Shown one piece after another: positions 11,201 to 22,000 of a DNA stretch of 64,000 bases. The notes below the pieces were generated by a model. It did not search any database and was not told the DNA's origin. It saw only the letters and a list, made by a program, of their open reading frames with translations. Every line of letters starts with the position of its first letter. Position 1 is the first letter of the stretch. Origin of the DNA: Zeus faber (taxonomy: Eukaryota; Chordata; Actinopteri; Zeiformes; Zeidae); contig OY482848.1 in NCBI GenBank assembly GCA_960531495.1, positions 29,404,708 through 29,468,707 of the forward strand, given 5' to 3'. The position numbers and the translations under genes are program-made.

Positions 11201-14200
11201 TATAAGGTCAGCTGCAGCAACGACAACCAGTTAAGGTATAAGGTTAGCGGCACCAACAACAGCACCAGCAGCAGCAGCAACGACCACACCAGCAGTGACA
11301 ATACCAGCAGCAGACAACAGCAGCAGCCAAAACAGCAACAGCAACAGCACACAAGCGAAGACGTCACCGGGACCGGAAGTGGTAGCTCTCACCGGAACCA
11401 GAAATCTCCTCATCTGTATTGAGTCAACCGTGTGTACAATCTCATCTCAATGAAGTAAAGCACAGCAAAGACGTCACCGGAACCGGAAGTGGTAGCCCTC
11501 ACCGGAAACGGAAATTTCAACTGTGTGCACCATCTCATTTTAATCCAGTCACAGTCCTTTAATTAGCAACCCTAAGTTACAGGTCAAGTTTTCAATCAGA
11601 CCTCGGGAGGGAGATCCTTTTGACTCTCTCTCTCTGAAAACAGACACTTCTTATGATCCTCTAAGTGTAATATCACAACAGAAACTACAACAACAGCAAC
11701 AGAAATAGCAGCAGTAGCAGCAGCAGCCACAAAACAACAACAGCAGCAGCAACATCAACTTCAGCAGCAGCAACAAAAAACAGCAAATAAGACAACAGAA
11801 ACGCACACGCAAAGAAGTCACTGGAACTGAAAGTGGTTGCTCTCACCGGGAACCGGAGAAGTCACTCAGATTAGAGACTTGCATGCTTAATTTTAGCCAT
11901 AAAGTAAGCGAGGGTTAAGTTTAGGTATAAGGTTAGCAGCAGCCACAGCACCAGCACCAGTAACACGGACAGACAGACAGACAGACAGACAGATGTCAGT
12001 CAGTCAGTCATAGACTGTAGCGAACAGCAAGGTTTTTAACCTGCTTTTAAAAGTATTCAGTATGGGGGCCTCTCTGAGGTCCCTCGGGAGGGTGTTCCAT
12101 TTACTTGGGGCATAGATACAGAAAGCAGCTTCTCCTGCTTTATAGTTGGTACAAGGGATAGTGAAAAGACCACTGCCTGCGGACCTGAGAGTTCTTGCTG
12201 GTTCGTGTATAATTACCATTTATTTTATATACTGAGGTGCAAGGCCATTTATAGCTTTATATACAAGTAGCAGAATCTTAAAATCAATTCTTTTTTTGAC
12301 GGGAAGCCAATGTAGAGATCTAAGAACAGGTGTAATATGTTCAAACTTTTTTGTCCCAGTGAGAATGCGTGCAGCCGCATTTTTGATTAACTGTAGCTGC
12401 TGCACAGCTGATTTCGGGAGGCCGGTGAATAGGCCATTACAGTAGTCCAATCTACTCGTTATGAATGCATGGATCAATTTTTCTGGCTTTATATGGCTCT
12501 TAAAATTTAGTTTGCCGTCTATTATTACACTCAGATTTTTGGCTTCATTCTTGCTCTCCAGGGACTAAGATGAGAACTAAGATGAGCTGCATGTTTTTGT
12601 CTTTGAGCCTTTGCAACAAAGATGAGTATTTCTATTTTGTCTTTGTTCAGTTGTAAAAAGTTATTTGACATCCATGCATTAATATCATTAATACACTGAG
12701 TGAGGGGGTGTATGGGGAGTAGGTCATCAGGAGATAATGATATGTACAGTTGTGAATCATCTGTATAATTATGGTCATTTATTTGGTGTTTCTTTACAAT
12801 ATGTGCCAGTGGAAGCATATAGAGGTTAAACAATAATGGTCCCAGAATCGAACCTTGGGGCACTCCACATACAATATCCACTTGTTTGACACAAAATCTC
12901 CAATGGACACGAAGAACTGCCTGTCCTGTAGGTAGGTTTTGAACCAATTTTGAACCGGGCCTGTCAGGGTTCGCCCGGGTCCTACCAGCATCAGCCACTA
13001 GATGCCGCCAGTACTGCCTTTTCAAGGTTGCTCTGCTTCACCTATTTCTGTTCCTGATTACCCTGCCACATTAGGTTAGATGTTTCACCTGTGTCTCGTT
13101 TGGTCGTCCCTATTTAGACCCTGTCGTTTGTGTCCTCGGGCGCTCAGTCTTGAGTTTGTCTAACCTCATGACAACGCTCTTGTTCCAAGCTCCCGAGACC
13201 TCTTATTTGTTTTTGCCCAGTTTTTGTAGTTGTTTTGAGTAAACCTCTATTTTTGCCGCCTCTGCCTTGTTCTCTGCACCTGGGTTCACTCAGCATACCC
13301 CCTAACAGGGCCAGATTGGCCAACCCATTTTTGTAATCTCGCTAAGAAAATCTGATGGTCTACAGTGTCAAAGGCAGCACTGAGATCCAGGAGAAGAAGA
13401 ACAGATCGTTTTTTTGCATCAGTGTTTATGTGTAGATCGTTTAGAACTTGAATAAGTACTGTTTCTGTGCTATGGTGAGGTCGAAAGCCAGATTGATAGG
13501 TTTCTAAAAGGCTGTTTGTGGTTAGATAGTTGTTTAGCTGAAGGTAAACTGTTTTTTCAAGTATTTTGCTGAGGAACAGCAGGTTGGAAATGGGCCTGTA
13601 GTTGGCAATAACTGTTGCATCGAGATTGCTCTTCTTCAGGAGTGGTTTAATGACAGCTGTTTTAAATGCTACAGGGAATATACCTGATTGAAGAGAGCCA
13701 TTTAAAATTTCTAATACCTTATGTGCTAGGCAGTTGAAAACTGTTTTAAAAAATGTGGTAGGGAGGGTGTCCAGGCAGCAGGTGGAGGACCTGAGCTGAC
13801 CAATAATATCATCCATCTTTTTATGTCTTAAGGGGACAAAATGAGACATGGCAGCAGTCATATTACTGGGGAACTGAAGGGTAGGTTAATTTCTGGATGT
13901 TGAGGCACTAATATTCTGTCTGATAGCTATAATTTTGTTACTGAAGAATATAGCGAACTCCTCACATTTTTCAGTGGAGAGACTCTCTGATGGGGTTGTA
14001 GATGGTGGATTAATAAGTCGATCAACAGTGAAAAAGAGCACTTTACTATTGTTGAGGTTTTCATTAAGGATTTTAGAGAAGGACTGTCTGGCATGTTTAA
14101 TTTCTATATTGTATCGATTGAGTCTATCCATGTAAATTTCACGATGAACCTGAAGATTTATCTTTCTCCATTTTCGTTCTGCCTGGCGACACTCTCTCTT

Positions 14201-17200
14201 AAGCTGCCTAATAACTGCTCCATTTCTCCAGGGGGCTTTTTGTTTTTCTAGGTTTTTAGTTTTAACAGGTGCAATCTTATCAATGATATTTTGTATTTTG
14301 GAGTTGAAGTTGTTTGCAGGATCCTCAGTTGATGATGCCTTGAACAGTGGTAACTAATTTACAATTCTCTTAAAAGTTTCAATGGTATTATTGTTAATGA
14401 TACATTTTTTAATTGTTTGGGTACCCCTCTGTTATACAGGAAGAGCAGACACATCAAAGAAAATGCAACAGTGATCTGAAATAGCAACATCCATGACATA
14501 GGGTGCAGTGATATTTAGTCCTTTTGATATGACTGAGTATGCCCCTTATTGTGGGTGGGTCCAGAAACGTGCTGAGTGAGGTCAAATGCCTCTAATAGGC
14601 TAATGAAGTGTTGAGCATCTGGGTCTGTTTGATTGTCAACATGAATATTAAAATCCCCTGAGATAATTACACAATCATAATCAGTGAAGACCTTGGACAG
14701 TAGCTCAGAGGTGGTGCTGTCACAATGAGTGCGACTGAGCCATTTCTATCCAGCCAGTTCTCAGTTAATAGAACGAAATCCAGGTTATTAGTACTTATAA
14801 GCTCATTAACTAAAAATGACTTGTTAGTTAGTGACCTTACGTTTAATAGAGACATTTTTATTGTTCTGGGTGCATGGCTTTGCAGGGTACTGAGAGTTTG
14901 AGCCCGAACCGGTAGTAAATTGTTTAGATTCCTGTATGTTACAGGGAAGTTACGTAATTTCGGTCTATGGTTTATAAGTACAGGAATTTGTAGAGCAGAG
15001 TGACAGTCACTAATGTCAGACTGGATCGGACTCACCAAACATCAGCAGCGAACAGAAGATTTCCGCATAAGTTCCATGTTTAAGGCGAGGAGGCGTGATC
15101 TGTGAAAGTTTGAATGAACTCCATCATGTCTGAACACGTTTGGATGGTTCAAGAAGGTGCTGAAGTTGTCCACAAACGGTATGTTGAGGGAGCAACAGTA
15201 TCCCTTCAGCCATGTGTGTAGCTGAAGGACACGCGTGAATTTTAGTCTCCAAAGCTGGGACACGGCAGCGGGCCGGAGACGATGAACCGGTGGTCCGACT
15301 ATAGAAGACTGTCAATAAGCTTCGTAAAGTCTTCTTTAAGTGTCTCCGATTGTTTGTTTCTGAGATCGTTGGATCCGACGTGGCAAGAACAGAGTGGAGG
15401 TAGACGGGTTTTGATCCAGCAGCAGTGGGATTCTGGAGTCTATATCCCGGATGAGAGCACCCGGGTAGCAGATGGTTTTAGCTGGAGGCAGGGTGATGTG
15501 TCGAACCATGGAGGAGCCGACAATGAGCATGGATGGAGGTCTGGCAACAGAGGAGTTCCGAGGGACAGCAGCAGCCGAGCCGGAGAGCACCGTCCGCCCG
15601 GAGGCGGCGCAGGCAGGTGGTCCAAGTCAGAAATCGTGCTGTGGGAGGCGAGGTGGCACTCTGTAGTGTTGAAAACAGCGGGGCCCGCGGAAGAGCCACT
15701 AACTTCCTCGGGAGCGGAGGCATGGATGGATAGGCGATGGATAGTCTGGCGGCAGTGGGAACAAGGCCGGCGGTGGTAGAGACCGTCTTGGTGCCCTCGA
15801 TGCCATGATGGACTGTGAGCCCCCCCCAAAGGAAGGAATTCCTGCATATCTCTGGCATCGACTGTGGGCTCCAGGGCTTGGAATCTGTTCTCCAGCCGGA
15901 GAGTCTCCAGCATAGAGCGGCGCAAGGAGCGCACGCAACGCTGGCCACAACTCACCGCCAGGGTCCAAGGCTCTGGGGTGGAGCAGGTCCCGGACTTGGG
16001 CCATGGCTCCTCTATCAGAGCTGGCGGATCCGGGCCATGGGAGAGTGGAGTCTAAGTCCGGTCCGATCACAGCGGAGGACATGGAGCAGGAGATGTGCTT
16101 AGCCTGAGCGCTAGCAATGGAGGTCAGACGCACAAACAGTTCATCCTTCTTCTTCACGTCCTCACGCAGACTGTGGATGTCTCTGAAGACCAACTTCTTT
16201 CGAGCGCTGAGTCTGTCGACCAAGGGCAAACAGTTCCCACAATCCGTGGAGGTAGGCATCGATGCTGGCATAGTTAGCAATATGCTAGGCTAACAGGCTA
16301 GCTAGTATTAGCCGAGCGCTAGCCAAGAGCTAGCCAAGCCAGAGTCCACGTTCCAAAATCCGAAAATGCAGTTCAGGCGAGGGTCAAAGCCAGGAAAGAG
16401 TAGGGATATCACAGTGTAAACAATCCAAGATCCATAATCCAAAATCAGGTAGTTTGGGAAGGGATTCAAAGAAGTAGCACAAACACAAAAGACGTTCCCG
16501 GAACCAGAAGTGGTAGCTCTCGCCAGAAAGTACAGGGCAAAAGTGAAATTTAATAATCTCCAGGATTATAATCCTTCGGGAAAGACAATGTGTTAGCCGT
16601 GTTTGATGAACGACCGGACATGTTATTTATTGATTTATATGAGCGATATTTTTCATCCAAGATGTGAGCTGCTCCATCCCGGAAGCCATACAGAATGGCT
16701 TCATCACCTTTGCCATAATGAGGCCACACGGCTACAAGGAGAAGGTCAAGTACGCCTGCAACAATCACTACGTTCTGGATGGTAATGCTGAGATCGAGTG
16801 TAGGAACACCGGGAATTGGTCCACAAAGCCTGTCTGCAGGGGTGAGTAGACTAGTAAGAATATGCAGCTTTTCACCCCAACCAATTACAGCAGCAGCTCA
16901 GTTCACTATATATCAGGATATTGAGACCAGCCAGTGTATTGGTGTATTGGTAAGATCAATTGGTCAATCAGTCTGATCAGTGGCTAAAATAATAAATATG
17001 TTCTAATTCCCTTATTTCAATACATGTAGTGTTTTCAGGTGGTTGCTCACTTCCACCAAATTATGGAAAATGGCATCTTCAGTGGAGGTTTGGTACTGAA
17101 CGTTTGGTCACTGAACTGTAGGCGCATTAATTGTATTGATGTTGAAAGAAGGAAGTTCTTGAGATTTAGTTGAAAACTTGGGATTCAAAGGTCTTTTCCA

Positions 17201-17736
17201 CAAGTCTGACGTCATAAATCTTCTCATAAACTTGCTGACTTTGAACAATTTTAAATAAGCACGTTTGAAATCAAATGTTTTTCCACACAGCCCCTTGTTC
17301 AGTGAATATTAGGAGAGGACGCATCTTCTACAATGGCAAGAAGATGTGGATCGGTGACCTGAAGCCTAACAGAGTGCTGCACGGAGAGCCTGTAGTCTTT
17401 TACTGCCTGAACAAAACAGAAAAGTGCGGCTATCCTGTTGCCAGCACCTGCCACGACGGAACCTTAACAATCCCAGCATGCTTTGAGGGTGAGCCCCCCG
17501 CCCAACCCCTGTCTGATTATTTTCTCCATCTCAAAAACCTGTCTGGTTCCCCCCAGAGAGCGGTTCTGGGATGAGACATGGTTAATGAATAACCCTGCTT
17601 AAATGTAATGTTCATATTCTTCTTTTTAGATATAAGCATGATCGAGTACACGCTGAAAGCAAGGACGCTCCCTTCAGAGATCAGTATGTGTGCAGCATCC
17701 CCTGCCACCCCCACAAGCACTGCCAGACCAGTGTAA
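8280..17736 (+). CDS. apoh: Apolipoprotein H (beta-2-glycoprotein I), tandem copy A
   Basis: Secreted plasma-type protein of five sushi/CCP domains. In mammals it binds anionic phospholipids and modulates coagulation and complement. Coding exons: 8280-8355, 9187-9366, 9943-10039, 10137-10213, 10371-10556, 16662-16841, 17291-17488, 17630-17736. All have GT-AG borders and matching phases, giving 366 residues (human about 345). Exon 1 is a signal peptide (MAAAAMCILLLCFSASLYT). CCP1 is exon 2, CCP2 is split over exons 3-4 at a phase-2 intron, CCP3 is exon 5, CCP4 is exon 6, and the atypical CCP5 is exons 7-8. CCP5 carries the family hallmarks LHGEPVVFYC, a Lys-containing loop (NKTEKC) and IPACFEG. 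The first ATG opening the signal peptide was chosen as start. Oddities: intron 5 holds an antisense LINE of about 5.8 kb, and 14 residues follow the cysteine that ends the human protein. Family identity is clear; function is inferred from orthologues. Confidence 0.93.
10860..11995. repeat. CAG/CAA-rich tandem region with CRE+ETS-like monomers in the LINE 3' region
   Basis: CAACAGCAGCAA-type simple sequence alternates with a recurrent block, GACGTCACCGGAACCGGAAG followed by TGGTAGCT and a second CACCGGAA. Blocks start near 11070, 11358, 11470 and 11817. Each carries a near-CRE (TGACGTC on the minus strand) and a near-consensus ETS core (ACCGGAAGTG). The open frames here (poly-Cys, poly-Leu, poly-Ser) come from the triplet repeat and are not genes. 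Confidence 0.75.
12004..14131 (-). pseudogene. Reverse transcriptase region of the apoh-intron LINE
   Basis: Minus-strand fragments in order: 14131-13886 (linker after the endonuclease), 13861-13313 (IKPLLKKSNLDATVIANYRP; motif [16 protein letters not shown]), 12956-12531 (motif B GVPQGSILGPLLFNLY; motif C YTDDSQLY, where YADD is usual), then 12477-12004 (C-terminal LDYCNGLFTGLPKSA and [13 protein letters not shown]). The domain is split by a solo LTR between motifs A and B and carries other frame breaks, so this copy is inactive. Confidence 0.85.
12962..13307 (+). mobile_element. Solo LTR inserted in the LINE reverse transcriptase
   Basis: 346 bp starting TGTCAGGGTTCG and ending CCCCCTAACA (TG...CA). 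It is flanked on both sides by the same 5-bp GGGCC (12957-12961 and 13308-13312), a perfect target-site duplication. It contains a TATA-like CTATTTAGACC near 13110 and an AGTAAA signal near 13238. No internal coding region remains, so it is the product of LTR-LTR recombination. Orientation is plus, opposite to the LINE. Confidence 0.85.
14150..15038 (-). pseudogene. APE-type endonuclease remnant of the LINE
   Basis: The minus strand at 14876-14700 reads MSLLNVRSLTNKSFLVNELI then LDFVLLTENWLD. This is the N-terminal block of apurinic-like endonucleases in CR1/L2 LINEs (N-R-S-L, then E-TWL). The remainder (14660-14150) is broken by stops, with recognisable but frame-shifted pieces only. Confidence 0.7.
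15042..16280 (-). pseudogene. ORF1 of the LINE with SGNH-esterase-like domain
   Basis: The minus strand at 16280-15700 encodes a Ser/Pro-rich, partly coiled segment. 15530-15470 encodes MLIVGSSMVRHITLPPAKTI, the GxSxxRH block of the SGNH/GDSL esterase found in ORF1 of L2/CR1 LINEs. 15263-15042 ends with VFRHDGVHSNFHRSRLLALN, matching the C-terminal catalytic Asp-x-x-His block (DGVH). Frame changes between the blocks show decay. Confidence 0.7.
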
Positions 17737-17809
17737 GGTGCACGATGCCAAAGAGCCAGGAACAACTAACTGCACTGGGGGAAAACGGAACTTATCACTA
17801 TAATGACAC

Positions 17810-17815
17810 AATAAA
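17810..17815 (+). other. Candidate poly-A signal of apoh-A
   Basis: AATAAA 74 bp after the stop codon, in the sense strand, giving a short 3' UTR. Confidence 0.6.
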
Positions 17816-17829
17816 ACTTAAATCAAGAA

Positions 17830-18890
17830 GGTTTGTGCCTCATTTCAAATAACTATTAAAAGTAATGTTGATTTGTCTTGCTACATTATGTCATTATTCA
17901 AACTGCCATTCACATATCCGCAGTTTTCATCCAAAAGCTGAGGAGGAGATTGTTACGAATGATGGAAATAAAATGTTGAGAGAACACATTTTGGTGGAAT
18001 TTACTCTGAAGGTGCCATTACAACACACAAATCCAGATGCTGAAAGGTCATATCTATTGCATCACTAGATCATTACACATATTTTCTGTTTTGAAAGAGA
18101 AGAGTATCAAACTCCATGTTTTGTACATAGCCAATGTTTAGGGGTAGGTTACTTAGACGTGTGCGTGCGTGCATGTGTGTATGTGCGTGCGCCTGTGTAT
18201 GTGTGTTGCAATTCTGCAAATTGGCAAATTACATCAATAACACATGTAAATATGAAATACGATATCTAAAAAATATACTTATGTGGAGTATCATCTACAT
18301 AAGTTATAAAGCACAGAATTTTTTTTAATGTTTATATATATATTTTAAAAAAAGGGAATAAATAAATCCAGACCTCGGTGACCTCATAGCTGGCTGCAGC
18401 CACGTCTTTGACTGATTTTATTCCGAAGCTGTCAGTTTCAATAATAGTGTGAAAATTGATTTTGAAGACCCCCTGTGTTAATGATTTATAACGAATTGAT
18501 GTCACTGCTTTATTTAATCAAGATTACAAATAAAACATGAAACACAAAGTCATTGAGGCAACATCATGTTTACATTGGCGAAACGGTGGTAAGGCATTGG
18601 AGTATTTTTTATTGTACCAGAAACCCAATATAGGTATCTGGTATCTGTACATCCCGATAGAAGAGCTTTTTGCTGGACTTTATAGACCTTTTTTAGACAA
18701 CCCACCAGTCCCAAAGTGAGCTTCATGAGCTTAAATTTTGCATAGAAATGCATGGCATCCCCTCGTCATTGACGGACTTTGGAAGAAACCCTCTGAAGGG
18801 GCCCCAAAGGGAGGGAGGGATTTTGTTTCACCTCATTTCCAGTAACTCTCCCAAAAAGTTGTGGGGAAGGACAGAGAAAAAAGGCCCCTG
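17830..18890. other. Spacer between the two apoh genes, no gene recognised
   Basis: About 1.2 kb separate the copies. Contains a GT-rich run near 18160-18210 and AT-rich sequence. No exon-like segment with family similarity was seen. Confidence 0.5.
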
Positions 18891-18909
18891 CCCCCATTCT
18901 GCTCTTATC

Positions 18910-18916
18910 TGTTTAC
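18910..18916 (+). promoter_or_regulatory. FOXA-like motif upstream of apoh-B
   Basis: TGTTTAC, a perfect FOXA core, about 95 bp before the apoh-B start codon. It parallels the FOXA-like site before copy A. A chance match is possible. Confidence 0.28.
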
Positions 18917-19007
18917 CTTGAGAGAAACACAAACACAGACGCACTGGGTTTTAGTCCAGATTCCTTGAGGAATGCTTGTAGGGGTTACCTCGACAAAGCT
19001 ACCAAAC

Positions 19008-22000
19008 ATGCATCGTCCACTGGCTTTAATTTTGCTCTGTCTGTCTGTATTTTTCATCGTTGTGACGTTAGGCAAAGGTACGTGCATCTGTACATAAATA
19101 AACCTCATGGGAATAAGATGTTGACACAATTTAGCCCTTTTGTATATTTCTGTGATGCATTTTACTTTTCATGATACTCTTCTTTGTAGTCACAGTCTAC
19201 CAGATGGTATTGTACCTCTCTATAATGTTGGTTGGAAGGTTTTGGTCTACTAAGGTTATGTCCCTGATACCTAAATGAATGAACCAAACATGAGTGATTT
19301 CCCTGACAGACCTAGATGTAAGCAGTTTATTAATTTAGCATTGACTTTTTGGGGATTTTTAATTTTCTGATTCATTTAAATTTGGTTTCCAGCCAGGTTT
19401 AAAGGAAATTATCGTTAATATTTAATTAAAGAAAAAAGACTTATAGTACTTCTATAGTACTTGTAGAGAGATACTTGTATAGTACTTCTCTAGATGCTAA
19501 AGATTTCAGTAGATGCTAAAGATTTAGAAAAGATTCTGCAGACTTAATTCTAATGGTAAAAATGTCTTGAGTAGCTTCTTAAACCTGCACTATGCAAATC
19601 TCCTCTGGCATGACACATATGGTTGATTACTTAAATACAACTTATGGCTTATTAAATGCTTCAGTGAAGTTGGCACCCCATGTGATCAGAACATAAATGA
19701 ATATAGTCGTTTGTGCTGATTTGTGCCGAAACTGTTATTATCTATGCCAATATGGTTTTTGATACAACATACACATACTTAATACAAATACAAAATAGGG
19801 CATATTAGTGAACCCCAGTCATTACGCACATCTCCGGTGGGGCATACACACCGATCAGCCACAACATTACAACCACTGACAGGTGAAATGAATAACATAG
19901 CTCATCTCATTCCAATAGCAACTGTCAAGGGGTGGGATATATGAGGCAGCAAGTGAACTATCAGTTCTTGACTTTGAATTGCGACATTGACAAGGGCCAA
20001 ATTCTGATGGCTGGATGACTGGGTCAAAGCATCGCCAAAACAGCAGGTCTTGTGGGGCGTTCTTGTGCAGTGGTTAGTACCCATCAATAGTGGTCCAAGG
20101 AAACACAACCGGTGAACCGCTTGAAGTACCTGGGGAGCGCGTGGGGAACGTGTGGGGAGCGCGTAGGGAGCTCATGGGGAGTGAGCCTGTCTGGTCAGAT
20201 CCCACAGAAGAGTTATTGTAGTACAAATTGCTGAAAACGTTAATCCTGGCTATCATAGAAAGGGGTAAGAACACACAGTTTTATGTATGTTTATGTATGT
20301 TTTCAAATAAATCCATTTTAAAGCAGCAATATAGTGCTTCAAACAAAATTCTCATTATTTTGGGGAAATATCTTCTGGATGAATGGAAGAACATCATTAT
20401 AAGCAGGGTTCCAACCACTAACAAGTTGCCTCGCTAGGATCAGCCACTAGCTCTGTATTGAATTTGGTTGTCATGATTTGGTTTTCCTATGCAGAATGTG
20501 GTAGGCCCGTACTGGGGCCCAACGTTGAGGTGCACGGAATCCAGAAAGTCTCTGAACCGGGAACTGAGGTGATCTTGACGTGTAGTCGAGGACACAAGCC
20601 CGTGCTAGGACAACGCACCATCATCTGCAGCAGCAGCGGGGAGTGGACAGCAACTCATTTCACGTGCAAGCGTGGGTATTGCCGACTATAAAAAGTTTTA
20701 CATATTTATGTGGGTAAACACAAAACGAGTCTGACATTTGTAGTGCCCTAGAAGGGCATGGGATGTGTGAGAACAAGCTGAGAAGTTTCTCGGGGAAAAA
20801 AACCCATTTAGAATAGTTTTAAAATGACCCGAATTTTGCTTTCTGTCCAAGCAATGTTATACTATAATGTTGTATATATTAGACTTCCTGTATTGTAAAA
20901 AACAACAACTTTTAATGGCAGCATTTGCTGTAGTAGCCAACTCTGGTACTGCACCTAACCCCAACAAAACACTTTGCACCCATAGACCACCATAATTTGG
21001 AAAACAAAACAATATCATAAAAACTGATATTAGAAACCAGACAGTCTAACTGTACGTGCATCTGTAAAATAAATGATGAACAGTCTCTTCCTCTAAACCA
21101 CATAAGTCACATTTAATGTCAAGATCTATTTCAGATATTCTTAGATCCGTTTTATTTCCCCTTTGGGTTACTTTTCGGCAAATGCGCTGGGTGAGCAACT
21201 TCACAGGAAATGAACAGGCTGCCATTTTAGCATACCTCATCCAGTTTTCTTCAAACATCCACTCTTCAGACAGATTGCAGGGTTTTTTTTTTAATGCCTT
21301 CAAAAGTTGAAGAGAGAATGCCAAACTTTTGTGTCGATTAGTTGAGCAGTCACTTTTTGTTTAGCGATGAAAGCACTTCAACTACAGCCGCAATGTCCTG
21401 CGTATGCTTCTTCTCTCTGCCGCAGCAAAGAAATGTCCCCACCCAGACATAGTGTCCAATGGTGAAGTATTATATGAAGACACAGTGTACCAGAGTACCA
21501 TCACCTACACCTGCGATGAGGGGTAAGAGATAAAAGGCCAAGGTTCTCCATGAAGTCACTCCAATAAAAATTATTTTTTCGGGCTTCATTCATACCTTTA
21601 AGCACCCAGCTAGAAAATCCAATGGTGCCATTGCATACATTTTCAGCCATATGACCCAGCAGCAAAGACAGTAATTTCCACAGTGTGAGAATTTGCATGT
21701 TCATAGGCTTTATCAGGGTCCCCTCCATCCCCTTAATTTGCTTGGTTTACTAGAGCTAGTTTAAGAATACTTCTGTCTCCTCCCAAACGGCTTCTCGGTA
21801 TTGCCACCATTACCATGGTACATGAGTGAAAACAAACAGCATTGTAACACGGAATTAAAAGATTACCACACATTTGTCTGATTCATCAAGTCTTTGAAGG
21901 TACTACAACACAGGTACGTACTTGTACCTGTGTTGTAGTACCCCATTTTACAAGTTGCACTTTCGATTGACAACTGGACAGACCAATGAGGGTGCGCTGG

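Larger units (their letters stand above)
10746..16548 (-). mobile_element. L2/CR1-like LINE, near full length but decayed, antisense in apoh-A intron 5
   Basis: Read on the minus strand: a 5' leader (about 16548-16290), ORF1-like with a GSSMVRH esterase box, an APE-type endonuclease start, reverse transcriptase, then a long CAG/CAA-rich 3' region. The element ends in a (TTGAC)n-type tail at 10746-10765. The reading frames are broken by stops, frameshifts and a solo LTR at 12962-13307. A 5'-truncated relative lies at 54986-57535. The boundaries are approximate because no target-site duplication was identified. Clade assignment rests on the SAAFDTVDH and GVPQGSILGPLLF motifs plus the esterase-type ORF1. 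Confidence 0.8.

Noticed and set aside
10764-11413. Poly-Cys, poly-Leu and poly-Val reading frames
   Set aside because: They come from the CAG/CAA triplet repeat in the LINE 3' region and match no protein family.
15282-16102. Plus-strand open frames of 95-165 residues
   Set aside because: Shadows of the GC-rich LINE ORF1 encoded on the minus strand, which has the recognisable esterase block.
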